A stretch of 64,000 nucleotides of DNA, taken from Rhizobium mongolense subsp. loessense. GTDB lineage: Bacteria > Pseudomonadota > Alphaproteobacteria > Rhizobiales > Rhizobiaceae. The notes beneath the pieces are model-generated. The model was not told the DNA's origin. It made no database searches and saw only the letters and a list, made by a program, of their open reading frames with translations. Shown here in pieces: positions 37,044-45,162 of the stretch (position 1 is its first letter; each line of letters begins with the position of its first letter). The stretch is taken from NCBI RefSeq assembly GCF_900099775.1, contig NZ_FMTM01000001.1:62001-126000 (forward strand), written 5' to 3'. Both the position numbers and the translations under genes were made by a program.

Positions 37044-38297
37044 GTGTTTAATATTACTACAGGATTAGCCATCTGGTGTTCGGAAGCCATGACGCTCGCG
37101 TTGCTGCTGTTCATGGCCTGGCGCCATAACGTCCGCAGCAAGGCCTATCTTTATTGGGGTCTCGGCTTCCTGTTGAGCGGCACCGGTTTTGCCATGATTG
37201 CACTGCGCAGCCAAATCCCCGATATCCTGTCGATCGAGGCGGGTAACGCGACCGCACTCCTCGGCCAGAGTGCCTGGGTTGCAGGCTTCATGGCGCTCGA
37301 TCGCCGGAAGATCGAATGGTGGGCGCTGCTGCCGCCGGCGATATGGCTTGCCGGCGTTTACCTGCCCTGGGTCAACGGCGACTACGGTAACCGCGTCATC
37401 CTTTACAATCTTGCGTCAGCGACCGGCGCCACCGGCCTTGCCATGGCCGTCTGCAGCGCCGGCATGCGCCGCGAACCGACGCGCGGCAAACTTGCCGCCG
37501 TCTTCATCGTCCAGGCATGGCTTTGCTTTGCCGTGGCTCTGACGATGGCCGTGACCTTGCCGAGCGACGCGGAAGCGACCAACTACAGCGGCGCGGCTGC
37601 CATGGCGAGCGCCTTCCTGCTGACGATCGCCTTCGCATTCACCTGCCGCATGATCATGGAACGTTCGGAAAAGCACTTGCGCGCCTTGAGCCTTACCGAT
37701 TCATTAACCGGCGTCTGGAACCGCCGCGGCCTTTTCGCCCGGTTCGATGCGATGCATGAGAAGGCCTTCGACGACAAGCGGCAGATCGCGGTCCTGCTTT
37801 TCGATCTCGATCATTTCAAACGCGTCAACGACCGTTTCGGCCATCAGGCGGGCGACGCCGTTCTTTCGGCTTTTGCGAGGACCGCGCGCCAGTTTGTGCC
37901 GGACAACATCTTTGGCCGCATGGGAGGCGAGGAATTCGCGGCCTTCGCGATTGTTGCCGACCAGATGGAGGCAGAGGCGCTTGCCGAATCGATCCGCACT
38001 GAATTCTGCCGCGTGCCGGTCGCAACCGGCGAGGCGATCGTGCCGGCTACCGTCAGCATCGGCATTGCGCTCAGCTCTGCGGCCGAAACCAATATGGACA
38101 AGCTGATTTCCGCAGCCGACCGGGCGCTCTATGCGGCAAAGGCCGCTGGCCGGAACTGCAGCGTCATTTTCGGAGCGGAAGAAGCTGCGGCCCCCGCACC
38201 TGCGGTAATGGACAAGAATGCCGGCGAGCTGGTCCCGACGGTTGACGATCAGGTCGACGCGCTCCGGCGGATGGGCTCGCTGTCGCGCGCCGGCTGA
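37044..38297 (+). CDS. Membrane-bound diguanylate cyclase (GGDEF)
   Basis: About 417 residues from GTG 37044 (VFNITTGLAIW), which has AAGGGG 8 bases upstream. A TTG at 36966 would add 26 polar residues. The N-terminal 200 residues contain about six hydrophobic helices forming a membrane sensor. The GGDEF domain begins LSLTDSLTGVWNRRGL, with catalytic GGEEF at about 294-298. No RxxD inhibitory site lies at the usual distance before it, so product feedback is probably absent. It should make cyclic di-GMP. Position beside clpP recalls Agrobacterium DgcA, a regulator of polar adhesin; this is from memory. Confidence 0.88.
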   Translation: MFNITTGLAIWCSEAMTLALLLFMAWRHNVRSKAYLYWGLGFLLSGTGFAMIALRSQIPDILSIEAGNATALLGQSAWVAGFMALDRRKIEWWALLPPAIWLAGVYLPWVNGDYGNRVILYNLASATGATGLAMAVCSAGMRREPTRGKLAAVFIVQAWLCFAVALTMAVTLPSDAEATNYSGAAAMASAFLLTIAFAFTCRMIMERSEKHLRALSLTDSLTGVWNRRGLFARFDAMHEKAFDDKRQIAVLLFDLDHFKRVNDRFGHQAGDAVLSAFARTARQFVPDNIFGRMGGEEFAAFAIVADQMEAEALAESIRTEFCRVPVATGEAIVPATVSIGIALSSAAETNMDKLISAADRALYAAKAAGRNCSVIFGAEEAAAPAPAVMDKNAGELVPTVDDQVDALRRMGSLSRAG

Positions 38298-38347
38298 CCT
38301 TCCGATCCACCTTTTCGGGGCCTGTCAAATCCGCTAAGCCTCCGAAC

Positions 38348-39592
38348 ATGATGATAGCGCCTTTTTTCTCGATCGATCCCACCACCCGCCGCGTTTCCCT
38401 CGACAGCAGCGATCGGGCTTTCTACGGCAATCCGAACGCCGCCTATGCGGCACTGCACTGCCATTGTCCGACCTTTTACTGGGAACAGCAGAAGCAGTGG
38501 TTCTTCACCGGCTACGACCATGTGAACGGATTGCTGCGCGACCGGCGCTTCGGCCGCCAGATCCTGCATATCGCGACGCGCCAAGAGCTCGGCCTTGCCG
38601 AGCCGGAGCAGCATCTGGCAAATTTCGATCTGGCCGAGCGCTACTCGCTGCTCGAACTTGAGCCGCCGGAGCACACGCGCCTGCGCACCCTCGTCAACCG
38701 CGCCTTCGTCTCACGCCATGTCGAGAAAATGAAGCCGGAGCTTGCGGAGCTCGCGAACAAGCTCATCGACGGCTTCAAGGACAAGGGCGAGGTCGAACTG
38801 CTTTCCGCCTTCGCCGATATCATCCCGGTGACGATGATCGCCCGCATGATCGGCATTCCGGAAGAGATGGGACCGCAGCTTCTTGCCTGGTCACATGCCT
38901 ATATCCGCATGTATCTTTTCGGCCGCACGCGTGAAGACGAGGACGGCGCCGAGCGAGCCGCAAGCGAATTTTCCGATTATGTGAAGACGGTGATTGCCGA
39001 GCGCCGCGCCAGCCCGCGCGACGATCTCCTGACGCACATGATCCACACGGAGCACAAGGGCCAGTATCTGACCGATGCCGAGCTGGTCTCGACAACGATC
39101 GTGCTCCTCAATGCCGGCCACGAGGCGACCGTGCACCAGATCGGCAACTCGGTCCGCGTCATCCTGGAAAGCCGCTGTAATCCCGCCGAACTGTTCAAAG
39201 ACGAAGCGGCGACGGAGCGCACGGTCGAGGAAACGCTGCGTATCTGCGCGCCGGTGCATATCTTCCAGCGCTGGGCCTTGGAGCCCGTCGAGATCGATGG
39301 CATCTCCTTCAAGCGCGGCGACAAGGTGAGTCTGATCCTTGCCGCCGCCAATCTCGATCCGACGAAATTCACCGATCCGCTGAAGTTCAGGCCCGACCGC
39401 AACGAAGCGCCGAACCTCTCCTTCGGGGCCGGCATCCACTTCTGCATAGGCGCGCCGCTCGCCAGGCTCGAACTCAACGTCGTCCTGCCGATCCTGTTCG
39501 AACGGCTGCCGGGCCTCGAGTTGGCGAAGACGCCGTCTGTGAAGGACGTCTACCACTTCCACGGGCTGGATGCGCTCAATCTGGCGTGGTGA
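38348..39592 (+). CDS. Cytochrome P450
   Basis: 414-residue soluble bacterial P450 monooxygenase. The heme-thiolate motif is FGAGIHFCIGAPLARLE with Cys366. The I-helix oxygen-activation motif is NAGHEATV with an acidic-Thr-type pair (E-A-T) and the K-helix ExxR is EETLRI. It needs external ferredoxin and reductase; neither is encoded nearby. The substrate is unknown. The 3' end overlaps the convergent DUF1194 gene by 17 bases. Confidence 0.92.
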   Translation: MMIAPFFSIDPTTRRVSLDSSDRAFYGNPNAAYAALHCHCPTFYWEQQKQWFFTGYDHVNGLLRDRRFGRQILHIATRQELGLAEPEQHLANFDLAERYSLLELEPPEHTRLRTLVNRAFVSRHVEKMKPELAELANKLIDGFKDKGEVELLSAFADIIPVTMIARMIGIPEEMGPQLLAWSHAYIRMYLFGRTREDEDGAERAASEFSDYVKTVIAERRASPRDDLLTHMIHTEHKGQYLTDAELVSTTIVLLNAGHEATVHQIGNSVRVILESRCNPAELFKDEAATERTVEETLRICAPVHIFQRWALEPVEIDGISFKRGDKVSLILAAANLDPTKFTDPLKFRPDRNEAPNLSFGAGIHFCIGAPLARLELNVVLPILFERLPGLELAKTPSVKDVYHFHGLDALNLAW

Positions 39593-40391
39593 CGATTGCC
39601 CGCCAAAGCGCAGCGATGCCGGGTCTGACGCCGACCGCTGCGATTTCGCTCATGCTGGAGATTTCGCGCAAAAGCTTGCGATAGATCGCCGGCGAATATT
39701 CTTCGGGAGCTGCGACCGGTTCCGCAAAGGCGCCTGGTCCGCCGATCACCTCGCTCCGGAAATAGGCAAGCAAGTTTTCCGGCGATATGGCCTCTTCCTC
39801 ATTCCCTGGCAATCCGCCATACACAATAGGTAAGGCATTGATGGTGATGCCGCGGGCAAGGACGCCGGCGCGGACGGGCATGACATCGCGCCCCTTGTTG
39901 TTGACGCCGTCGCCGGAGATATTGATGAGCGAGCGCGTCGCCTCATAGCCGCTTGAGCGGATCAGATGATCGGCATAGGAAAGTATGCCGCTGATCGACG
40001 TGCCCCGGCTTATCTTTGCCGGTGAACTCTCCTCAAGCTTCAGCGAAAACAGCCAGGAATCCATCTCATTCGTTATGATGGTCCAGGGAATGACCAGCCT
40101 TCGCTGCCCGTCGCCGCCCCATTCGACATAAGTGACGGCGATCCGGCCAGTCCTGCCTGCGGCGATCGCTTCGATGATTTCCGGGCGCCGGAACGCTTCG
40201 ACGAAGCCCCGCTGCTGCAGCGCCTTTTCCTCCGCATCCATTGATGTCGATACGTCAGCCGCGATCACCAGCTGGATATCCACAATCTCGCCGGCCACGG
40301 CGACATCGAACATCGTCGCAGCCATCAAAAGACCGGCAAGCAATTCAGCGATATGGCGGTGCCTTCTGCATGTTTCCCTCCAAACCTGCAT
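39576..40391 (-). CDS. DUF1194 protein, VWA-like, exported
   Basis: 271 residues. A positively charged start and hydrophobic segment (IAELLAGLLMAATMFDVAVA) form a signal peptide ending near residue 33. The mature N-terminus has VIAADVSTSMDAEE, a DxSxS metal-ion-dependent adhesion site as in von Willebrand A domains. NISGDGVNNKG supplies a further Asp. DUF1194 proteins are alphaproteobacterial and uncharacterised; a periplasmic metal-dependent binding role is likely. It is convergent with the P450 gene with a short overlap. Confidence 0.85.
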   Translation of the reverse strand: MQVWRETCRRHRHIAELLAGLLMAATMFDVAVAGEIVDIQLVIAADVSTSMDAEEKALQQRGFVEAFRRPEIIEAIAAGRTGRIAVTYVEWGGDGQRRLVIPWTIITNEMDSWLFSLKLEESSPAKISRGTSISGILSYADHLIRSSGYEATRSLINISGDGVNNKGRDVMPVRAGVLARGITINALPIVYGGLPGNEEEAISPENLLAYFRSEVIGGPGAFAEPVAAPEEYSPAIYRKLLREISSMSEIAAVGVRPGIAALWRAIVTTPD

Positions 40392-40623
40392 GTCACCCTC
40401 CCCAAAAGATTGGATTGAATGCGTGATATGAAAAGAGGCGTACGGACGAAATTGCCGGCGCGAAGATTGGGCCGGATGAAGGTTTCAATAGTGGAAAGCG
40501 ATACCAAGTTAAATTAGCTAAATATAATATAATGAGCGAGCGCGAGTTGCTCGCTGTCAGCTGTAGTAATACTTCGGAATTAGCGTCTCGATCGAAACGG
40601 AACGCTTGCTTCAGCAAAGGCAC

Positions 40624-40654
40624 TTGGGACTGCGTTGGTTCGCCGCAGTCCCAA
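40624..40654 (-). terminator. Hairpin after the SDR gene
   Basis: Perfect 11-bp stem TTGGGACTGCG/CGCAGTCCCAA with a 9-base loop, 16 bases beyond the SDR stop. The downstream T-run is poor, so it may stabilise the 3' end and not terminate. Confidence 0.6.
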
Positions 40655-40669
40655 AACCGGCGCGCCGCC

Positions 40670-41473
40670 TCAGGTCCTCGGGACACCATAGCGGGCGGCC
40701 GGGTGGTCGTGCGAGAGGTTGGGGCCAAGCGCCGAACGGGCAGCAGTGAACACGTTCCAGTCGGCATTGTCCGGAAGAGACGGAATGGTGACGAGTTCGC
40801 CTTGATCGAAGCCTGCCAGGGCCGCATCCACCATGTCCCTCACGTCCATGACCATCGTCGGCGGGAAGCGATCGAAGGAGCTGCCGACGCGTTCGAAAAT
40901 TTCGGTCCGGGTCAATCCGGGAAGCACGGCCTGGACCTTCACCCCCCTTGGGCCCGCTTCGGCGTTGATCGCCTGCGTCAGATTGAGCACGAAGGCCTTG
41001 GTGGCGCTATAGGTGCCGTTGAAGCGCTCGGCGATCAGCGCTACCACCGACGCGATGTTGATGATGGCGCCCTTGCCGCGTTTGGCGAATGTCTGCGCCG
41101 CGGCGATGGCGAGCCGGTTCGCAGCTACGACATTCAATTCGATCATCGTTTCGAGATAGTCGATATCATCCTCCAGCAGCGCGCCTTTCGGACCGATTCC
41201 GGCGTTGTTGACGAGAAGCGTGATGTCTTCATCTTTACGCAGCCGTTGTTCGACCTTGCGGACATCTTCGCGCTCCGTGAGATCGGCCGGCAGCACCTGT
41301 GCCTTTATGCCCTGCTCTGCCGTCAGCTTTTCGGCAAGCGCATTCAGGCGACTGACATCGCGGGCGACAAGCAGGAGATCATAGCCGCGTTTTGCGAGAC
41401 GATCGGCGTAAGTCGCACCGATCCCCGAGGAGGCGCCGGTCACGAGTGCAATCCCAAGAGACGAGCGAGACAT
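40670..41473 (-). CDS. Short-chain dehydrogenase/reductase
   Basis: 267-residue classical SDR. The NAD(P)-binding motif is TGASSGIGATYA (12-23), the NNAG motif lies at 89-92 and the catalytic Ser142 region is IINIASVVA. The active-site pair is Tyr155 and Lys159 (YSATK). An Arg after the first motif region (ARDVSRL) suggests NADP preference. AAGGATTG precedes ATG 41473. It is divergent from the marR gene with a palindrome between, so it is probably that regulator's target. The substrate is unknown. Confidence 0.9.
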   Translation of the reverse strand: MSRSSLGIALVTGASSGIGATYADRLAKRGYDLLLVARDVSRLNALAEKLTAEQGIKAQVLPADLTEREDVRKVEQRLRKDEDITLLVNNAGIGPKGALLEDDIDYLETMIELNVVAANRLAIAAAQTFAKRGKGAIINIASVVALIAERFNGTYSATKAFVLNLTQAINAEAGPRGVKVQAVLPGLTRTEIFERVGSSFDRFPPTMVMDVRDMVDAALAGFDQGELVTIPSLPDNADWNVFTAARSALGPNLSHDHPAARYGVPRT

Positions 41474-41498
41474 TGGTCAATCCTTTCCGATGGAAATT

Positions 41499-41516
41499 TA
41501 GTGGTATATGCCACTA
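41499..41516. promoter_or_regulatory. Palindromic operator between the SDR and marR genes
   Basis: TAGTGGTATATGCCACTA is an 18-bp palindrome with one mismatched pair. It is placed in the divergent promoter region, 26 bases from the SDR start and overlapping TATAAT (41515-41520) on the marR side. Size and position fit a MarR-family dimer site. Confidence 0.7.
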
Positions 41517-41622
41517 TAATGACGAAAACCTGATTTTCCGCAAGAGCAACCGATGGAAAAATTCAGGAGTGGCGATTGACTGATCGTCAACAATCCGCAG
41601 ACATCGCCTCAGGAGAGCGACT

Positions 41623-42114
41623 ATGGACGAGAAGACAGAAGGCTTTGAAAGCTGGGCCTATTGCAGCAACAGCGCATTACGCCGCGCCACCCGGCAACTC
41701 GGCCAGCTCTATGACGATGTGCTGGCTCCAAGCGGGCTCAAGGCGACGCAATACGGCCTGCTCAGCCAGATACACTTCAACGCTAACCCTTCCCTGAAAT
41801 CCCTGGCCGATGGATTGGTGATGGATCTTTCCGCACTCGGACACACACTCAAGCCCCTCATCCGCGACGGGCTTGTCGAACTCGTGCCTGACGAGAAGGA
41901 CCGCCGCGTGAAACGGGTAAAATTGACGGAGATCGGCGTCGAAAAGTGGCAAGAGGCGCATCTGCTTTGGCGTGAGGCGCATTCGCGTTTCGACAACGCC
42001 TTCGGCGAAGAGGAATCGGCAGCGCTGCGCAATGCGATGAACCGCATCGCTTCACCGGACTTTGCAAAGACATTCGTCGCCGGCCCTGGAAAGGACAGAG
42101 GCTCTGCGCCCTAA
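41623..42114 (+). CDS. MarR family transcriptional regulator
   Basis: 163-residue winged-helix regulator. Helices ALRRATRQLGQLYDDVLAPSG and KATQYGLLSQIHF lead into the DNA-recognition helix (SLKSLADGLVMDLSALGHTLKPL). The wing follows (DGLVELVPDEKDRRVKRVKLTEIG), with the DxRxxRV-like family hallmark. GGAGAG lies before ATG 41623. It is divergent from the SDR gene and convergent with a cupin gene with a 4-base overlap of stops. It likely autorepresses and controls the SDR via the palindrome. Confidence 0.92.
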   Translation: MDEKTEGFESWAYCSNSALRRATRQLGQLYDDVLAPSGLKATQYGLLSQIHFNANPSLKSLADGLVMDLSALGHTLKPLIRDGLVELVPDEKDRRVKRVKLTEIGVEKWQEAHLLWREAHSRFDNAFGEEESAALRNAMNRIASPDFAKTFVAGPGKDRGSAP

Positions 42115-42455
42115 ACCCGGATCACATAGTCCTTGCGAGTCGTTTCAACGACTTCCCAGGTTCCCTTGAAACCGGGCTTTAGAATCATCCGGTCGCCTGC
42201 CTTCAGATGCACCGGCTCGCCGCCGTCCTCGGTGACGATCGAGTGGCCGCAGAGCACGTTGAAATATTCCCACTCGTCATAGGAAATCCGCCATTTGCCG
42301 GGCGTCGCCTCCCAGATGCCCGAATAGAGGCCACCTTCGGCCTCCTCCAAGTTCCAGGTGCGGAACTGCGGATTGCCGGAAACGATGCGGTCCGCATCCG
42401 GTGCGCCGAACTCGGGTTCCCTTCCGTCTATGCCGAAGGTGATGTGGTTTGCCAT
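42111..42455 (-). CDS. Small cupin protein (DUF861/cupin_3 type)
   Basis: 114 residues starting MANHITFGIDGREPEFGAPDADR. The fold pattern GIWEATPGKWRISYDEWEYFNVL, HSIVTEDGGEPVHLKAGDRMI and PGFKGTWEVVETTRK is that of the cupin_3 family related to EutQ and (S)-ureidoglycine aminohydrolase. It lies 6 bases after the sulfhydrylase stop, so the two form an operon. Function is unknown. The first-motif histidines of classical cupins are not evident, so metal binding is doubtful. Confidence 0.82.
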   Translation of the reverse strand: MANHITFGIDGREPEFGAPDADRIVSGNPQFRTWNLEEAEGGLYSGIWEATPGKWRISYDEWEYFNVLCGHSIVTEDGGEPVHLKAGDRMILKPGFKGTWEVVETTRKDYVIRV

Positions 42456-42461
42456 GGGATC

Positions 42462-43745
42462 TCAGATCTTCGAAAGCGACTGTTCAAGGTCGGCGATGAT
42501 GTCCTTTACGTCCTCGATGCCGATCGAGAGGCGGACGACATCGGGGCCGGCGCCGGCGGCGGTCTTCTGTTCGTCGGTCAGCTGGCGATGGGTGGTCGAA
42601 GCCGGGTGGATAACCAGAGAGCGCGTATCGCCGATATTGGCGAGGTGGGAGAAGAGCTCCAGTCCTTCCACCAGGGTCTTGCCCGCCTCGTAGCCGCCCT
42701 TGACGCCGAAGGTGAAGACCGAGCCTGCACCCTTCGGCGAGTAGCGCTGCTGCAGGGCGTGGTTCGCATCGTCTTCGAGACCCGCATAGTTCACCCAGGC
42801 GATCTTGCTGTGTGCTTTGAGCCATCTGGCGACCGCTATGGCATTGTCGCTGTGGCGCTGCATTCTTAGCGGCAGCGTTTCGATGCCGGTGAGGATCAGG
42901 AAGGCGTTGAAGGGCGAGATTGCCGGGCCGAGGTCGCGAAGGCCGAGCACGCGGGCGGCGATCGCGAAGGCGAAATTGCCGAAGGTCGAATGCAACACCA
43001 TGCCGTTATATTCCGGGCGCGGGGTGGACAGCATCGGATAGTTGCCGGACTTTGACCAGTCGAAGGTGCCGCCATCGACGATGATCCCGCCCATGGAATT
43101 GCCATGGCCGCCGAGGAACTTCGTCAGCGAATGCACGATGATGTCGGCGCCATGCTCGATCGGCCGGATGAAGTAAGGCGTCGCCATCGTGTTGTCGACA
43201 ATCAGCGGCAGGCCGTACCGGTGGGCCACTTCGGCAATCGCCGCGATATCGACAAAGGTGCCGCCGGGATTGGCCAGGCTCTCGATGAAGATCGCGCGCG
43301 TCTTCTCATCGATCTGGCTTTCAAAGCTTGCCGGATCGTCGGAATCGGCCCAGCGCACCTGCCAACCGAAATTCCCGAAGGCATTGCCGAACTGATTGAT
43401 CGAGCCGCCGTAAAGCTGCCTGGCCGCGACGAAATTCTCGCCCGGACGCATGATCGTATGAAAGACGATGACCTGCGCCGCGTGACCCGAAGCCACGGCA
43501 AGCGCTGCTGTACCGCCCTCAAGGGCTGCCACGCGCTCCTCCAGCACCGCCTGCGTGGGATTCATGATGCGCGTATAGATGTTGCCGAAGGCCTGCAAGC
43601 CAAAGAGCGATGCCGCGTGATCGGAATCGTCAAAGACGAAGGCTGTCGTCTGATAGATTGGCGTTACCCGCGCGCCCGTTTCCGGATCCGGCTGCGCACC
43701 GGCATGGATTGCCAGCGTGTTGAAACCCGGATCGCTCGTTGCCAT
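42462..43745 (-). CDS. metY: O-acetylhomoserine sulfhydrylase
   Basis: 427-residue PLP enzyme that makes homocysteine from O-acetyl-L-homoserine and sulfide in direct-sulfhydrylation methionine synthesis. The length and MATSDPGFNTLAIHAGAQPD start fit the longer O-acetylhomoserine type and not MetZ. PLP-binding Lys209 lies in HSLTKFLGGHGNSMGG. NIYTRIMNPTQAVLEERVAALEGG supplies phosphate contacts. GGGGGGACG precedes the ATG. No SAM riboswitch was found upstream. Confidence 0.9.
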   Translation of the reverse strand: MATSDPGFNTLAIHAGAQPDPETGARVTPIYQTTAFVFDDSDHAASLFGLQAFGNIYTRIMNPTQAVLEERVAALEGGTAALAVASGHAAQVIVFHTIMRPGENFVAARQLYGGSINQFGNAFGNFGWQVRWADSDDPASFESQIDEKTRAIFIESLANPGGTFVDIAAIAEVAHRYGLPLIVDNTMATPYFIRPIEHGADIIVHSLTKFLGGHGNSMGGIIVDGGTFDWSKSGNYPMLSTPRPEYNGMVLHSTFGNFAFAIAARVLGLRDLGPAISPFNAFLILTGIETLPLRMQRHSDNAIAVARWLKAHSKIAWVNYAGLEDDANHALQQRYSPKGAGSVFTFGVKGGYEAGKTLVEGLELFSHLANIGDTRSLVIHPASTTHRQLTDEQKTAAGAGPDVVRLSIGIEDVKDIIADLEQSLSKI

Positions 43746-43849
43746 GTCGTCCCCCCGTCGCTGTCGATGGCGGGAGCATAGACTACGATCCGCAAATGTT
43801 AATCGCTTTGCGTTTCAACCATCGGGCGTCTGGAGAAAAATCCGTGCAC

Positions 43850-44278
43850 TCAGGCGGCAAGGCGCGGGATTTCGATTGCCGGGCAGCGGTCCATTACAAC
43901 TTTTATGCCAGCTTCCTCCGCCTTTGCTGCGGCAGCATCATCGCGCACGCCGAGCTGCGACCAAATCACCTTCGGCCGCGAGGGAAGAGCCAGGGCCTCA
44001 TCAACGACGCCATGGAGATATTCCGAGGCGCGGAACACATCGACCATATCGACCGGTACCGGGATATCGGCAAGCCGGGCATAGACGAGCTGGCCCTGGA
44101 TCTGCTTGCCTGCCTGCCCGGGGTTGACGGGAATGACATTGTAGCCCCGCGACAGGAGATAGCCCATCACGCCGTTGCTCGGCCGGGCCGGATTGGGCGA
44201 CGCCCCCGTCAGCGCGATCGTCTTCACGGAGTTCAAGATTCCGGCAATGTAATCGTCCGGATAACGGTCGTGATTCAT
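43850..44278 (-). CDS. CoA-binding domain protein
   Basis: 142 residues from ATG 44278 (MNHDRYPDDYIAGIL), with GGAGGAAAG upstream. It is a Rossmann-type CoA_binding_2 domain: KTIALTGASPNPARPSNGVM, YLLSRGYNVIPVNPGQAGKQIQG, then VDVFRASEYLHGVVDEAL and VIWSQLGVRDDAAAAKAEEAG. It ends VVMDRCPAIEIPRL with the conserved Asp-Arg-Cys. These YccU-like proteins bind CoA or a related nucleotide; the precise role is unknown. Confidence 0.88.
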   Translation of the reverse strand: MNHDRYPDDYIAGILNSVKTIALTGASPNPARPSNGVMGYLLSRGYNVIPVNPGQAGKQIQGQLVYARLADIPVPVDMVDVFRASEYLHGVVDEALALPSRPKVIWSQLGVRDDAAAAKAEEAGIKVVMDRCPAIEIPRLAA

Positions 44279-44375
44279 CAGCTTTCCTCCAGTCGACATT
44301 CTTTGCAGAGAGTTGAAACTGACAGTTCCTTCGGGCGTATATATAGGCATCCGGGTTCCCAAGGAGGAATAACCC

Positions 44376-44699
44376 ATGAAAAAACTCGCGCTCGCCGCAG
44401 CACTTTTCCTTGCGGCCTCACCATCGCTGGCGATCTCCCGCTACAATCCGATGTCCATGACCTGCCAAAGTGCCCGCGCCGCCATCCACAATCAGGGCGC
44501 CGTCATCTTCCGCTGGACCTCGCCGCGCGGCCTGCCAATTTACGATCGCTACGTCCGCAACAGCCGGTACTGCGACGCAAACGAATATGCGGAGTGGAAG
44601 AACATACCCACCAGAGACGACCGGTCCTGCCCGGTCCTCAACTGCCAGAGTATCGACAATCTGGACGGGATGTTCTTCATACCAAACCACTCCCTGTAG
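44376..44699 (+). CDS. Small secreted cysteine-containing protein
   Basis: 107 residues with a signal peptide (MKKLALAAALFLAASPSLA, cleavage before IS). The mature part has four cysteines (MTCQS, SRYCD, RSCPV, LNCQS), suggesting two disulfides in the periplasm. The segment SARAAIHNQGAVIFRWTSPRG is familiar from conserved rhizobial exported proteins of unknown function. AAGGAGG lies upstream and a terminator follows, so it is a single-gene unit. Confidence 0.82.
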   Translation: MKKLALAAALFLAASPSLAISRYNPMSMTCQSARAAIHNQGAVIFRWTSPRGLPIYDRYVRNSRYCDANEYAEWKNIPTRDDRSCPVLNCQSIDNLDGMFFIPNHSL

Positions 44700-44732
44700 C
44701 AGGTAGCGGGACGCGAAAACGATTTCGCAAGA

Positions 44733-44762
44733 GCCGGAAACACGCAGCTTCCGGCCTTTGTA
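44733..44762 (+). terminator. Terminator after the small secreted protein
   Basis: GCCGGAA-ACACGCAGC-TTCCGGC followed by CTTTGTAT, about 35 bases after the stop codon. Confidence 0.75.
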
Positions 44763-45162
44763 TATCAGAAGCGGCTCAATTGCTACTTGGGTTTGTATCA
44801 AAATGGATATAGCAAAATTATAGAACATTCTCTATATTACAGAAGTATAAATTGAAAATGGACTAAGAGGAGAAATATTATCATCTATTAAACTTCTTTT
44901 GTATTCGTTTTGTTCCTTTTTCGTTCTTGCTTCCATTAGAAACACCTCATAGTTGAGTGTAGGCAACTAAAATAAACGTATTTCGAGCGCGCACACTACG
45001 CCCCGATGTCGTTGCACGTGAACGCCGGAACCGAGCATGACAATTCTCATTTTCAAGCAGGAGACCAGCCTCCGGTTGCAAAATCCGCTCGCAAGATTGA
45101 TTTTCGCGTCAACACGGCCCATACCCATTCTCCCCAGATAGCCTTCCCTTTTTCCCATTCCG
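44763..45162. other. AT-rich gene-poor stretch
   Basis: About 400 bases, with 44763-44990 strikingly AT-rich against a chromosome of about 61% GC. Apart from one short reverse-strand frame (44832-44936) no coding potential is evident. It could be a remnant of transferred DNA. Confidence 0.55.
44832..44936 (-). CDS. Possible 34-residue peptide in the AT-rich patch
   Basis: Reverse-strand ATG at 44936 preceded by GAGGTG at a 6-base spacing, ending at TAG 44834-44832. The peptide MEARTKKEQNEYKRSLIDDN is highly polar at the N-terminus and has no recognised family. Its codon use is AT-rich and unlike the neighbours. Low confidence. Confidence 0.22.
   Translation of the reverse strand: MEARTKKEQNEYKRSLIDDNISPLSPFSIYTSVI

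Noticed and set aside
43746..43850. SAM-II riboswitch ahead of the O-acetylhomoserine sulfhydrylase
   Set aside because: I looked for the conserved SAM-II pseudoknot segments on the reverse strand and found none, only an ordinary leader.
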